From Acorus gramineus (taxonomy: Eukaryota > Streptophyta > Magnoliopsida > Acorales > Acoraceae), in the NCBI GenBank assembly GCA_030737835.1, contig CM060856.1, positions 3,946,781-4,010,780 of the forward strand: a stretch of DNA of 64,000 nucleotides. Direction: 5' to 3'. Position numbers and translations under genes: made by a program. This document shows positions 46,851 through 57,185 of the stretch, piece after piece. The notes beneath the pieces were generated by a model. The model was not told where the DNA came from, searched no databases, and was given only the letters and a program-made list of their open reading frames with translations. Positions within the stretch are counted from its first letter, which is position 1, and every line of letters starts with the position of its first letter.

Positions 46851-47235
46851 TTGAAGTAAGCGTCCATGAAGCTCATCACCTCATTGCCAGTGGAGGCATC
46901 TACCAGCTCTTCGATTTTAGGAAGGGGGAAGCTATGCTTTTGGCAAGTACTGTTCAAATCAATGAAGTCAATGCAAACTTGCCATTTATTATTCTTCTTA
47001 GGCACTACCACGGTATTGGCTAGCCAGTCGGGGTATCGCACTTCTCGGATGAACCTTGCAGCCAAGAGCTACTCCACTTCTTCCTTAATTGCTTCGGCTT
47101 GGACTGGAGATGGGAGAGATGTACTCGGATGAAACCCGTTTTTGCCTTTGCTTGACAGGCTGTACTATGGGAGAGATGCACAACCAGTGACAGACCACAT
47201 CTAGACCGATGCCAGGCATATCGGACGGCTTCCAT
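46851..47235 (-). pseudogene. Tat-like RT fragment lacking its catalytic core
   Basis: The minus-strand RT start is present (FIREVRYPDWLANTVVV, KKNNKWQVCIDFIDLN, FPLPKIEELVDA, SFMDAY) but at about 46851-46858 it jumps straight to the sequence that follows RT (KGHQEKPP). Compared with the plus-strand relative, about 450 bp that hold FGL and YIDD are missing. Reverse transcription by this copy is therefore ruled out. Confidence 0.85.
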
Positions 47236-48219
47236 GCGAATACGTCAATGTGCTAGTGGAGCAGACCGATCAAACTTTCTCTCTCGTTTTTACTTAATGC
47301 AGTACCGATAAGGAAATACTTCTTTGGTTTGAGGGGTTTAATAAAGATTTTCTCCAGATCTTCAACCACCCTCTCAGCAGGATCAGGTCAGGCCTCATTG
47401 GCCTTCACCCGATCCGCCTTGACCCGATCCGCCAGTAATTGCTATCTCTTCGGGTGTATGTCATTTACACCTCCAGCTTGCTCCTCAGTTGGAGCTTCAC
47501 CAGAAGTGGCGATAGCATAACAGCTTTGTGCAATAGATTGGTCGCTTCGTATTTCCATAATTCCATGAGAGGTCAGAAAATGCAGCTTTTGTTGATAAGT
47601 TGTAGGTACGGCCCTCATCGCCCCTAACTAGGTTCGGCCCATGATGGCATTGTAGGGGGAGGGGAAGTCCATGACAGCGAACGCAATCATGACTGTTTCT
47701 TCTCATGCCCGTACGGGTAGGCTTATCCCCCCTACCGGGACGGTTTGGTTTCTGTTAAAAGCAATCAGTGGATCTTGCATTGGCTCAAGACTAGAGTTTG
47801 TTAGACCCATTTTGAGATAAGGCTGCATGAACAAAATATCGGCTGAACTTCCCATGTCAATTAGTATTCTTTTGACATCATAAGTTGCTATACGCAAAGT
47901 GATAACGAGAGCGTCACTGTGGTATAGAGACATCGGCCAAATCATCACCGAAAAAGGTTATGAGCCCTGGATCTTCCACCTTTGTCCTTTTGGTAATTAG
48001 TCGGGCTTCCTGATGGACTTGCAAAACTTCGCTACGGCCCAGGCTCCTCTTTTCAACTCGCTTGACCGATTTGGGATCTTTCAAAGCTGGTAGCCCTCCA
48101 CACATCATATCAATAACTCCTGCTGCGTGTGACGGAGCTACGGCAATTACATGCTTCTCGGGTTTCTTTCCCTCTTCGGTGTCTATAAACTCATGGACTT
48201 TCCCTTTGCGGACCACCAC
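47236..48219 (-). pseudogene. Tat-like protease remnant
   Basis: Open stretches at 47948-47703 and 48219-47914 encode the protease region: HVIAVAPSHAAGVIDM, SLGRSEVLQ, ITFFGDDLADV and the active-site motif RILIDMGSSADILF (near 47880-47838), where M replaces the usual T before G. 47700-47236 is more decayed. Confidence 0.83.
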
Positions 48220-49684
48220 CTCTAAAAATCCTTTTAATGTTCGTATTTTTTTGTCTGATGTCCATAATCCCTATGATAATCGCACTTGAGGCCTTTATTC
48301 CTGGTGGCTGGGTCGCCTTTCATCGGGGCACCCATTGAAAGGAGGGCGCATCCTTTATCTTCTCAAGGATTTGGACAAGGGGCAGAGTAAACTTGGTGTA
48401 CTGGTGCTCCTTGACTTCATTAGTTGCCGGGTTGCGTTTTATGTCACCCCGCAGCTTACTTCCTTTATCCTCTCTTGTTGGAGGATTTTTAGAGACTGCT
48501 GTCACTGGTTGCGGTCGTGAAGAAGTGGCCTCGTCCTCCACCTTGGCATACTTCTCTGCTCGGCACATCAGCTCATTCAGCGACTCAGGGACCTTCTTCA
48601 CTATGGAATTTCTTGGTTCATGCTTGTGGGGTAGCCCGTTCCAGAATGCCATGACAGCAGCATTGGAATCACACTAGTCGACTTTGAACATGAGGAGGTG
48701 GGAGTGGTCAACATAATAGTGAATTGATTCTCTAGGTTGCATGTGCACCTTCATGAAGTCGCCTAGATCCTTTTTCTGTTTTCGACTGCATATGAAATGT
48801 TCAGTGAACAGAGTTTCGAGTTCCTCAAAACATCGGATTGGTCCGCCTAGACTGAAAGGGAACATTCTACACATGAGCTCGTCGTATTGTTCGTACAGAG
48901 CCATGGCGTGCCAGAAACTCAGCATGATCAAACGGGTCAGTGGTTCTGTTGTATAGTCGAAACTTGGGCTGGACAAACTTCTTGGGTGGAGTACTGTGCA
49001 AGATATTTTGAACAAACGGGGATTCAAACCCTTTTAATGCTCTGGTGATGAAATCATGATCGCAGGTGTTTGTCATCTCGCTCTTGTACGTTTTCCTTTT
49101 CCGACCAAGTCGTTCACCCTCGTAGTTGTCATCTGATGACGCCGAGTAATGGTTGGGACTTTGAAAGCATCCACGCCTAGACGGTTGTTGGGTTGGCATG
49201 CGCTTGCCTCTCGGCTCTCGGCGCGGGGAGCGGTTGTGACGCTCTTCTTCGTCTGGCTTGGGTTGGGTTTCCTCAAGTGGAAAGGCTGATTGGGCAGGTT
49301 CTTTTTCTTGTCACTTATGCTCCCCTCTGGAGGAGTACACTGATTCACCACTCCTGTTGTTGGCTTGTCGACTCTGCCGGTCCTGATCTCGTGGGTCAGC
49401 CTCCATTCTGATCAGAGCCTCCTGATTTTGCACTTCCGGGGTAGGTGGTGGTGGTGCGACACCTGGCCGCTTCAAGAACTCCTCCATCAGGTTCTAGAGA
49501 TGATGATATTTCTGATTCATCTCCTCAAGCTCCATGGTGAAGTTGTGGCCGCTTTCGTTGTCGGGTGTTGCAAAGTAGATCCTCCAACAGCTTGGCCCTG
49601 CTGCATAGGTGGATCTTCAGGCGTCACACGGCCGTTATCTCCGCCTTGCTCTTGATTCGTTGACTGAGTTCTACTCATCACCAT
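48220..49684 (-). pseudogene. Tat-like Gag remnant, minus strand
   Basis: The start is the ATG at 49684 (MVMSRTQS), matching the start of the plus-strand copy. N-terminal part about 49684-49440; middle part with PSQTKKSV and RRGCF near 49350-49130; capsid-like part about 49065-48620 (PPKKFVQPKF, FWHAMALYEQYDELM, TEHFICSRKQKKDL). A 110-residue open stretch at 48652-48320 contains MAFWNGLPHKHEP and VPESLNELM. Many stops. Confidence 0.85.
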
Positions 49685-49744
49685 CTTCTCGGTTTTGAAG
49701 TTGGGAATGGCTTCTCGCTTGAGGTCCCACAGATGGTTGGAATT

Positions 49745-50597
49745 TGTGGGGAATGAAATTAGGTCCTCCACTCCTGAGCCGGATCAACATAGATTCAGGA
49801 TTTTGATGTAGGTTTGAGAAGATATTGTTGCTGACTCCTCTCCGCGATGATTCGAAGCAAGCTTCTTCTGCTCACCGTCTTCTTTCTTCTTCGGCCTTCA
49901 AACACCTGAACCTCACACCAGTGCGGTGTCGGCTAACGCCCCTCCGATGCCTAAGTCAGTTATTTCTCCATGAGAAGAAGATCTTAGAATTCTTGAGCAT
50001 CAGTAGGGGAGAGAGTGCATACCTTGAAGGGGAGGAGATGTCCTCCTTTTATACTAGAGAAGGGGCGTGCCGAGCTTAGCCTTGGGGAGTGAGTATATCA
50101 TGAAATGGAATCTCCACATGGGTCTAGGATCTATGGACACTTGTCACCTAGGGATTGCCATATTGCAACTGATTTCCTGACAACTAGTCCTTTTCCTATG
50201 TCAGGGTATATTCCCTTGGCTAACCGTTATTTTACAGAGGTGGATGTGTGGTCAACCTGTATTCCAGTTCGGGTATTACGGTTTGGACAGCTCATACTTC
50301 AGGTCGGACCTTTTGTATTCGACCATCTTGACTTGGTCGGGCAATATCATGTGTCCATCCTTGATCGGCCAGGAATTAAACATCCGACCTATGTGAGAGT
50401 CGACTTGAGCTGGTTGGGCAATATCATTTGCCACCAGATGAGGAAGATGGGCTTGTTTAACTCACGGGGTTATTTGGGCCCTTGGGGCCTCCCATTCTGG
50501 ATTACCTGCCAATCCTAATGGATGTATCTATGCTTAACTCTCATATTTATGCAATCTTATCCCTTATTCTGTTTTGTGATGGATTTGGTCTCCTACA
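49745..50597 (-). repeat. 5' LTR of the minus-strand Tat-like element
   Basis: In minus sense it runs from TGTAGGAGACC (50597) to TTCCCCACA (49745), 853 bp, and is homologous to 23649-24482. A TATA-like GTATAAAAGG is near 50063-50054. The sequence after it, ATTCCAACCATCTGTGGGAC, stands where a TTGGCGCCGTC-type primer site is expected, so the primer site has decayed. No target duplication is seen with the LTR at 23649. Confidence 0.88.
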
Positions 50598-51640
50598 ACT
50601 ACAAAATAGATATTTTCCAAAAAATACTATTTCACGATGAAAAATGAGATCAAACATTAAAACTCATATTTGACCTGAAATTAGCTATTTATCACTTATG
50701 TTCCATGATTATCTCAATCTAATAAAAAATAATAACAAAAAAAAATGATGATGTTACATGATCACCACCATTCATTCAATATATCTTTAAAACAATTATT
50801 AGTGTAACGAAGATATGAAGGAAGTTGAAAATACTTTTAGTTAGTAATGTAGATAGATATTAAAAATATAGATTTGATGAATATAGATGATGTTACGTGA
50901 TCACCACCATTCATTCAATATATCTTTAAAACAATTATTAGTGTAACGAAGATATGAAGAAAGTTGAAAATACTTTTGGTTAGTAATGTAGATAGATATT
51001 AAAAATATAGATTTGATGAATATTTCATATTATGTTTTAAAATACTAAAAATATGTGTATTTTTCCCATTTTTACCCTTAATTTAAAATTAAAAGTTCAT
51101 AAATAACTAAAGATGAAATTGAAAATAAAATGTTATATATGAAGGAGCGGATTTGAAAATTTAAACACTTTCAGTTAGTATATTATAAATAAGAATGGAT
51201 GATAGTTGAGTTATTTATGGGAGATCTTAATTAGTAATTAAAAAGTCCTAGATGGGATGTTTTTGTGCCTTGATAGCTTTGTTGGCCTTGAATTGCTTAT
51301 TATGGCTTATCTATGCTAATGGATAAAAATACAATTTTCTACCATTTAAAAAAAATTATCTCAACTAACAGTCTCACACAGATTCCAGAAACTATCACAT
51401 CTATCAAATCAGTCATACATCTCTAACACTATTCCCAGTGGTATAATTGTCATTTAAAAAATCATAAACTCGTATTCCTCATTTATCAATAATATATTAT
51501 CACTTTATCCAATGTAAACAAAAAAAAAATTCTTACGTTTTTCGATGAGAATAACATAAGAGGCAAATAAAAGAAAATTTGCTTATCCAGCATAGAATAT
51601 TAATTATTTCGTATAGTTATCATGAGCCAATAACTCAATA
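50598..51640. repeat. AT-rich spacer with a 139-bp tandem duplication and a MITE-like copy
   Basis: No gene is seen. 50747-50885 and 50886-51023 are two near-identical tandem copies of a 139-bp unit (GATGATGTTAC...GATGAATAT). About 51285-51636, read on minus, is similar to 62803-63216 and starts GAGTTATTGGCTC. Confidence 0.7.
51285..51636 (-). mobile_element. MITE-like element, copy 1
   Basis: Read on minus, it shares with 62803-63216 the start G(A/G)GTTATT(T/G)GCTC, a central GATAAAGTGAT(A/G)ATA block and an ACTGTTAG(G/T)TGAGATAA block. It is non-coding. The right-hand terminus and target duplication are unclear, so the superfamily is not assigned. Confidence 0.5.
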
Positions 51641-53640
51641 TTGCACCTCTCATACTGAAGGTAAGCATGCTCTCTTTTAAATAGATTTTGACTTAGAAGA
51701 TCCATTTAATTTTTAATATGTAGGCCCCTCAATTGGATATCGGGTGCTCGCTAGACATCAGTCGGCGGAGGCGGGGAAGTACACCGACGGGAATTTCATC
51801 AGCAGCGAGAATTGATTGGCTGGGACCTAGTTCCATACTCGCTTGGTCTTTGATTGATTGGCATGGGTGATTTGATATTATCATTGTTTAGTGATGGATT
51901 TTCAGACTTTTTGATGTTCTGTTATATATATTGATTAATTTCAAATTTTTTCTTTTTGATGGGGTTTAGATCATTCAATACTATATTAAAATATTTATCG
52001 ATCAGCAATCCATGATTCTAATAAAGTCCTCGTCAGCAATTATTGGTGAGGTTTAGATGGTCATCTCACTCTCCTCCACCTTGGCAACAATGATGGTGAC
52101 TCCCGCTCGAGGAGACAAGGCGGAGAGTGGAGACCAGACGGCGACAGAGGTTTTGCCCTAAAGGACACAGGGCGGTGATGGATGGAGGGGTAAGAGAGAG
52201 GTTAGGTTTCCAATGAGAGAAAATAGAAAAGGGGTAATTAATTTAATATTTAAAAATGTTAGACTCAATCACATTCATTAATCAAAACTCAGACTTCACA
52301 TGTTTTTATTTTAAAAAAAATAGTAATCATCATCAAATGAGATACATGTTTTGATAAAAAATGCACATCGTTTTATTTCGAGTTCAATGAATCCATTTTT
52401 AATAAGTGTAAGAAAATATTTAATGAGGTATATACAACATCCAACGAGGTATATGTTTTACTGGATTTTTAACGAGGTATATAGGACTGTGTTTTGTACA
52501 GAAAAAAATTGAATGTAGCAGCACTCTTTAATATTTGAGAGGTGCAAATAGAACTACCAACTAATGAATCATATGGTATTATTTGAACTTGGTTCTTCAT
52601 AGGAAAATGATACACTTAGCCGCATTCACCAACTAAAACTCAGACTTTAAGTGTCTTTATTTTTTTTTAAATAGTAAACATCATCTAATAAGGTATATGC
52701 TTTGATGAAAAGTGCATGTTGCTCATTTTCGAGTAGGATGAACCCATTTCTAATAAGTGTAAATTTTTTTTATTGAAGTATATACATCATCTAATGAGTA
52801 CACTGATTCTATAACGAGGTATATAGATCTGTGTTGTAGACTGAAAAAAAAATGAGTGTAGCAGCACTCTTCTTCATATTACGCATTTGGGTGGAGTTAT
52901 GCTGAACATAGGCCCAAAATGGCAGGGTTCTTAGTGTTAGTTGGCCTATTATTGATGGGCCATTAGTCATTTCTAATTTATGATTATCTAGGCGAGCGTA
53001 TTGCCAAATTGTTTTGCATGGATCAAGGTGATTACCCCCATTTTTTTAGTTTGAAAATAGGCCCAATATTTTAAAAAAAAGCGCTGATACACACAGTCAT
53101 TTTTGTAACTCATTTTAGAGCCCGTTTTGTAGCTCATACAATATGATAACGTAGTATATACTGTACTATCATAATGTATGGGTTCTATCATAGTATATGA
53201 CCCAATTTTTTTTTCTTCATATTTTTATTATAAAAAAAATACACTAATATATCTCAGTATATACTTCATTTCATATAATAGCATGTACTTTAAAAGGTGA
53301 ATATATGATTTTTTTTTAAAAAAAAAAACGGGATGGACTGCAATTGGAGCTGCAATGGGGGCTACATGTATCTTTTCCTAAAAAAAAAAACAGTTATAAA
53401 GCTCGCTCAGAACGGGCCCGAGCTCGGCTCTCCCTTAGAACGGCTCGGCAACGGGCCCAGGTTGGGGGGGGGGGGGGGGGGGCAAGTTTTCTTGCCTCGA
53501 GTTTTTTGATGACCCTTAGGTATTTGATTATGAGTTGTGTGAGTTATCCAGGAGTCATTTCTAATTTATGATTATAAAGCTGTTATGCTAGGCAAGCGTA
53601 TGGCCAAATTGTTTTGCATGGTTCAGTGGTGAGTAGATTT
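51641..53640. other. AT-rich spacer with diverged direct repeats and a G19 run
   Basis: 52259-52530 and 52608-52872 are diverged direct repeats, both with AAAACTCAGACTT, AACGAGGTATATAG and GTAGCAGCACTCTT. 52967-53030 and 53547-53625 share CATTTCTAATTTATGATTAT and CCAAATTGTTTTGCATGG and flank a 0.5-kb AT-rich piece. 53464-53482 is an uninterrupted run of 19 G. 51724-51870 is GC-richer and briefly open after a TGTAG, which might be a stray exon; I do not recognise it. Confidence 0.6.
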
Positions 53641-55112
53641 AGTCTCATTACAAAAACAAGTCTTTTTGTGGCCAAATTTTTTACGGTAAGAAAAATTGTC
53701 GTAAATAATTGTATTTAGTAAATTGGGATCAGGTCCTCTGTAGTTAACTACAAGGAGGAGCTTGTAACACCGAATGAGAATGCGCAATATATAAAAGAAA
53801 AAAATAACAAATATATTTGAATATACTTTTATCGGTACGAATCTTTTTTATGAAAGTTTTACGATGCATTTGACTTACATGATGCATTTTTCATTGACTG
53901 CTATAAACTTGTTCTCTGTAACAAATCACAGATGATCCCATACCTCGCAAATATGTGACATTATCTGTGTCAGTCAAATAAACTGTAGCAAAAAAGTATT
54001 TTTATGGCGGGTTTTTCTATCAGTCACAACTAATCCATTGTTTGTGATGGTTTATTTCAGGGGTGCACCCATTGGTGGATTTCCATTGTACATGCCCAAC
54101 CAAATCTGGATCGTCTATGTATTGGAGAAGGCACCGTGGATCTCCTTCTCGTTGAATATCCCTTCGGAAATGTTGATATGGTACGTGTACCGCCAAGAGT
54201 CCCTTTCCCTTCCTCTTTGAACATCCACCTAAATTAAATCTTCCTTTCTTTGAACCTTAGTCAGCTGTAGAAATGGAGAATACCAACCATGTCATTTCAT
54301 CAACGCCTCCAGCTCACGAACATCGACACCCCTCCATATCTGATGATTTTTTCAATCCTCCCCTTCTTCCCCTACAGATCTTGCCATTGACGGATCGATC
54401 CCTCCTTTCATGTCTAATGGGAAGCCATCACCACCGTCGGAAGAGCCATTCATCATCATCGACTATGACCCCCGCGAAAACCTGGCGTTCAAGTCCATCG
54501 AGTTTTCGTCCCCTCCGTCCACCCTCCTAACGCCTCCGTCGTCCCCTTCTCCTCCTCTCTCACTCTCTCTCTCTTCCTTTCTTTCTCCATTTTTGTTTAT
54601 TTTTGTTTTTTTTTCCATCCCACCATCAAATTTTTTTCTTTATAGATGGGGTGCTCATCATTATATGTGGTGGGGATAGACACCTAAAAATATTTTCTTT
54701 ACAGACAGATCTCTATATACAAAAATATTACGAAACAGATCTTAAATATTTATTAATTAAAAATTCTGTAATAGAATTACAAAATGCAATGATTCTCTAT
54801 TTACTGGAAGGTATCGAATTGGAAAATTTTGCTAGTCAATCTTCAAAAAATGAAGGTAATCCCTATTTAAAATCCTCGGTTCATTTCCTTGAATGTTTAG
54901 ATTTTATTCCTAGGTGCATTTACGCGTGACTTAAATAGCCAAATTTGAGGGAAACGATTTTGAAAAATGAGGTCAAAAGATCTTAGAATTAGTATCCAAT
55001 CAACTAATCAATAATAATTCTTCTAATTAATTATAATTTATTTTCACATGAAGCTAAGCGTATAGATAATTTCAAGGACTACATCACTAATGAATACAAA
55101 TAATAAAAAAAT
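53641..55112. other. Spacer downstream of the glycosyltransferase gene
   Basis: No recognised gene. 54273-54570 holds overlapping open stretches in two frames (MENTNHVISS and, shifted, EEPFIIIDYDPRENLAFKS) that might be a frameshifted 5' gene fragment followed by a T/C-rich tract. 54603-54929 is open for 108 codons but AT-rich and unlike anything I know. 53740-53900 is AT-rich and featureless. Confidence 0.45.
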
Positions 55113-56717
55113 TCATGCTTCAACAAACTCACCATTCACGCACAAACCAACATCTACCTCCATGGTCCCTTTCTCCGTAGATGGTAAAACTCTGCAACAA
55201 TTTCTCCTTGGTGCCTTAATCAAATAACCACAAATTAGACATATATAAAACATCCATTCAATCCATTAAAAATCGCACGTATAAAAAACCATCAACCCAT
55301 TAAGATTACTCACCTTGTTCCACAGTGATGGATCAGGTTTCTTGTACACCACCACCCTCTCGATGTACTCCGGACTCTCCATCTTCCATTTACACTGTGG
55401 TACCTCACTTTTCTGCCTCACATAATCCGTCACCGTCCGCTCCGAATCCCTGTCGTATTGAACGGTCGAAAAATAGTACACAAAGGGCTTCTGGCAGGGC
55501 TGGCGAAACAGCGCGCGGGTGTTGAAAGAGAACCCCTTGTAGTCCGCACTCGGATACCAGTTCTGAAACGTCCGGGCCGGCAACTCCATCTCCCTCGGCG
55601 TCACCACCCCTCGTATCACCTGCACTGCAAACCCCCACGAGACCGACACGGTCCATTTCCCCTCCACGTAACATATCGACTGCTGTGCGATTGCCGCCGA
55701 GTCGAACCTCGTCGGCTCGAACAAACGGTTCACCGCGTCGGCCGAGGTCATGTTCGGGAACACGGGTTCGAACAAGTCGAGGTGGTGGAGGGAGACTAAT
55801 GGCGTGACCGGGTGCGCAGCGAGGAGCCCAAAGGGATCCCCGTATATGTCAAACTGGTGGAACCCCGGTTCTCTCGTTAATGGAACGCCGAGCTCTGCCA
55901 TGCACGCGTGCATGCGATCGTCCGAGCCGTAGAGGTTTGGGTACTTCATGACACACTGGTCTTGCATTCTTTCTAGGGTCACTGCAAGTGGGTAACTTAT
56001 GGCGAAACCACCGCCGCCGTAGGCCATGTTGTATGAGAAGTAGATGTTCTGGAGGTGGCTCTCGGAGACGCTTCCGATGTAGTAGAACTGGCGGTGGTCG
56101 TACTTGTTGAGGACGCGCACGAGATTGTCCGGGACGAAGACCGTGTCGTCGTCGCACATGACGAGCCAACGAATGTTAAGGTCTTCGAAGGCTTTGGAAC
56201 GGAGGGTCTCCGAGACAATGCGGGTGATGCGGATGGCGGAGCGGTCCCCGGTGGGGTGGGAGTAGGGGAAGTTTGAGGTGTCGGAGGAGATGCGGATCGG
56301 GGGGAGGAGGTGATCGTCGGTGGCGGTGTCGACGGGGTCGTCAAGCCAGACGAAGCCGAGCATTTCGTGCGGCCTCCACCAGGACTTGAGGTAGGCCTTC
56401 CTCTTGTCCCATAGACCCGCCGCGGCGGCAATGCCGAAGACGATGTGTTGGAGGTCAGTGGGTTGTGAGGTTGTGTTTAGGGTGTTAGAGGAGGTTGTGA
56501 TGGTGATGTGGGTGGAAGAGAGGATGTGAGGGAGAGAGGAGGTGGGGAGGATGTTTTGAGAGTGGAAGATGTAGAAGATGGAGAGGAAGAGAAGGAAAAA
56601 GAGGAAGGCCGTGCGAGGGGTTCGACTCCTTTTGGTTGGGCATTGTTGTTGATAAAAGATGAGAGAATCTGCTGTTACCTGGTGGTCTTGAACCTTGACT
56701 TGATGGTCCCTCGCCAT
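55113..56717 (-). CDS. GT31-type glycosyltransferase, DUF604 family, two exons
   Basis: Predicted Golgi type II membrane glycosyltransferase, Fringe-like GT31 fold with a C-terminal DUF604 region; such enzymes are thought to move a sugar from a UDP-sugar, but acceptors of plant members are mostly unknown. Exon 1 is 56717-55314 (468 codons), the intron 55313-55215 (AAG|GTGAGT to TTAAG|GCACC) and exon 2 is 55214-55113, giving 501 residues. Residues 37-51 form the membrane anchor; a Ser/Thr-rich stem follows (58-88). The DDD metal motif is in VMCDDDTVF (187-194), GGGGFAI at 234-240, DDRMHACMAELGV at 266-278. Exon 2 supplies the family tail APRRNCCRV and EVDVGLC. Start ATG 56717 sits in ACCATGGCG. 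The frame is undamaged and the composition GC-richer than its surroundings. Likely functional. Confidence 0.93.
55215..55313 (-). other. Intron of the glycosyltransferase gene
   Basis: 99 bp, AT-rich, GTGAGT donor after AACAAG and a TTGATTAAG acceptor. It is phase 0. Reading through the donor instead gives a short non-family tail with a stop at 55266, while splicing gives the expected cysteine-containing end. Confidence 0.9.
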
Positions 56718-57185
56718 GGTGAGTCTCTTCCTCAGCCTCACTTTATATCTTTTTTTATTTTTTATTTTTATTTTTAATTTTGTTTTCTTTGATTGGTGAA
56801 TTTTGATTGCAAGATTAGGAAGTACTGGGATGGAAGTTATTGTTAAGGCATTATTTTAATTGAGTTTTCAATATAGGAATGCAAAGATACCGCGAAGATT
56901 TTTTTTTGATTGGGTTTTCCATTTGGGGATTTGATGATATATATTGTGATGATATGGAGGTTCTTAATGCCCCACTGAGATTGAAATAATAAATTTTGAG
57001 GAACGTTTGGGCAGGCTGGAAATTCTGAATGGTAAAGAAGATACGGTGAATTTTAACCCAAATAATTTTAATGATTATGTGCGTATAGTTACATCTATAC
57101 GTCATATAACTTTTAATTCTGCACTTTTTGTTTGAGATCAATATGTTTAATTTATAATTGTAAGACCTCCAAATAAATATATATG
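56718..57185. other. Upstream region of the glycosyltransferase gene
   Basis: AT-rich. A GATATAAAG (minus) lies near 56744-56752, only about 30 bp before the ATG, so it is unlikely to be the working TATA box unless the leader is very short. No other element could be assigned. Confidence 0.4.

Noticed and set aside
54603-54929. 108-codon open frame, considered as an organelle DNA insertion
   Set aside because: AT-rich, no start context, and I could not match it to any plastid or mitochondrial gene.
55266-55313. C-terminal end of the glycosyltransferase by read-through to 55266
   Set aside because: It crosses a GTGAGT donor; splicing to 55214 gives the family's cysteine-containing C-terminus.
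56718-56741. Longer N-terminus of the glycosyltransferase starting at 56741
   Set aside because: The codon there is GTG. The first ATG is at 56717 in a good context and gives a normal type II membrane protein.
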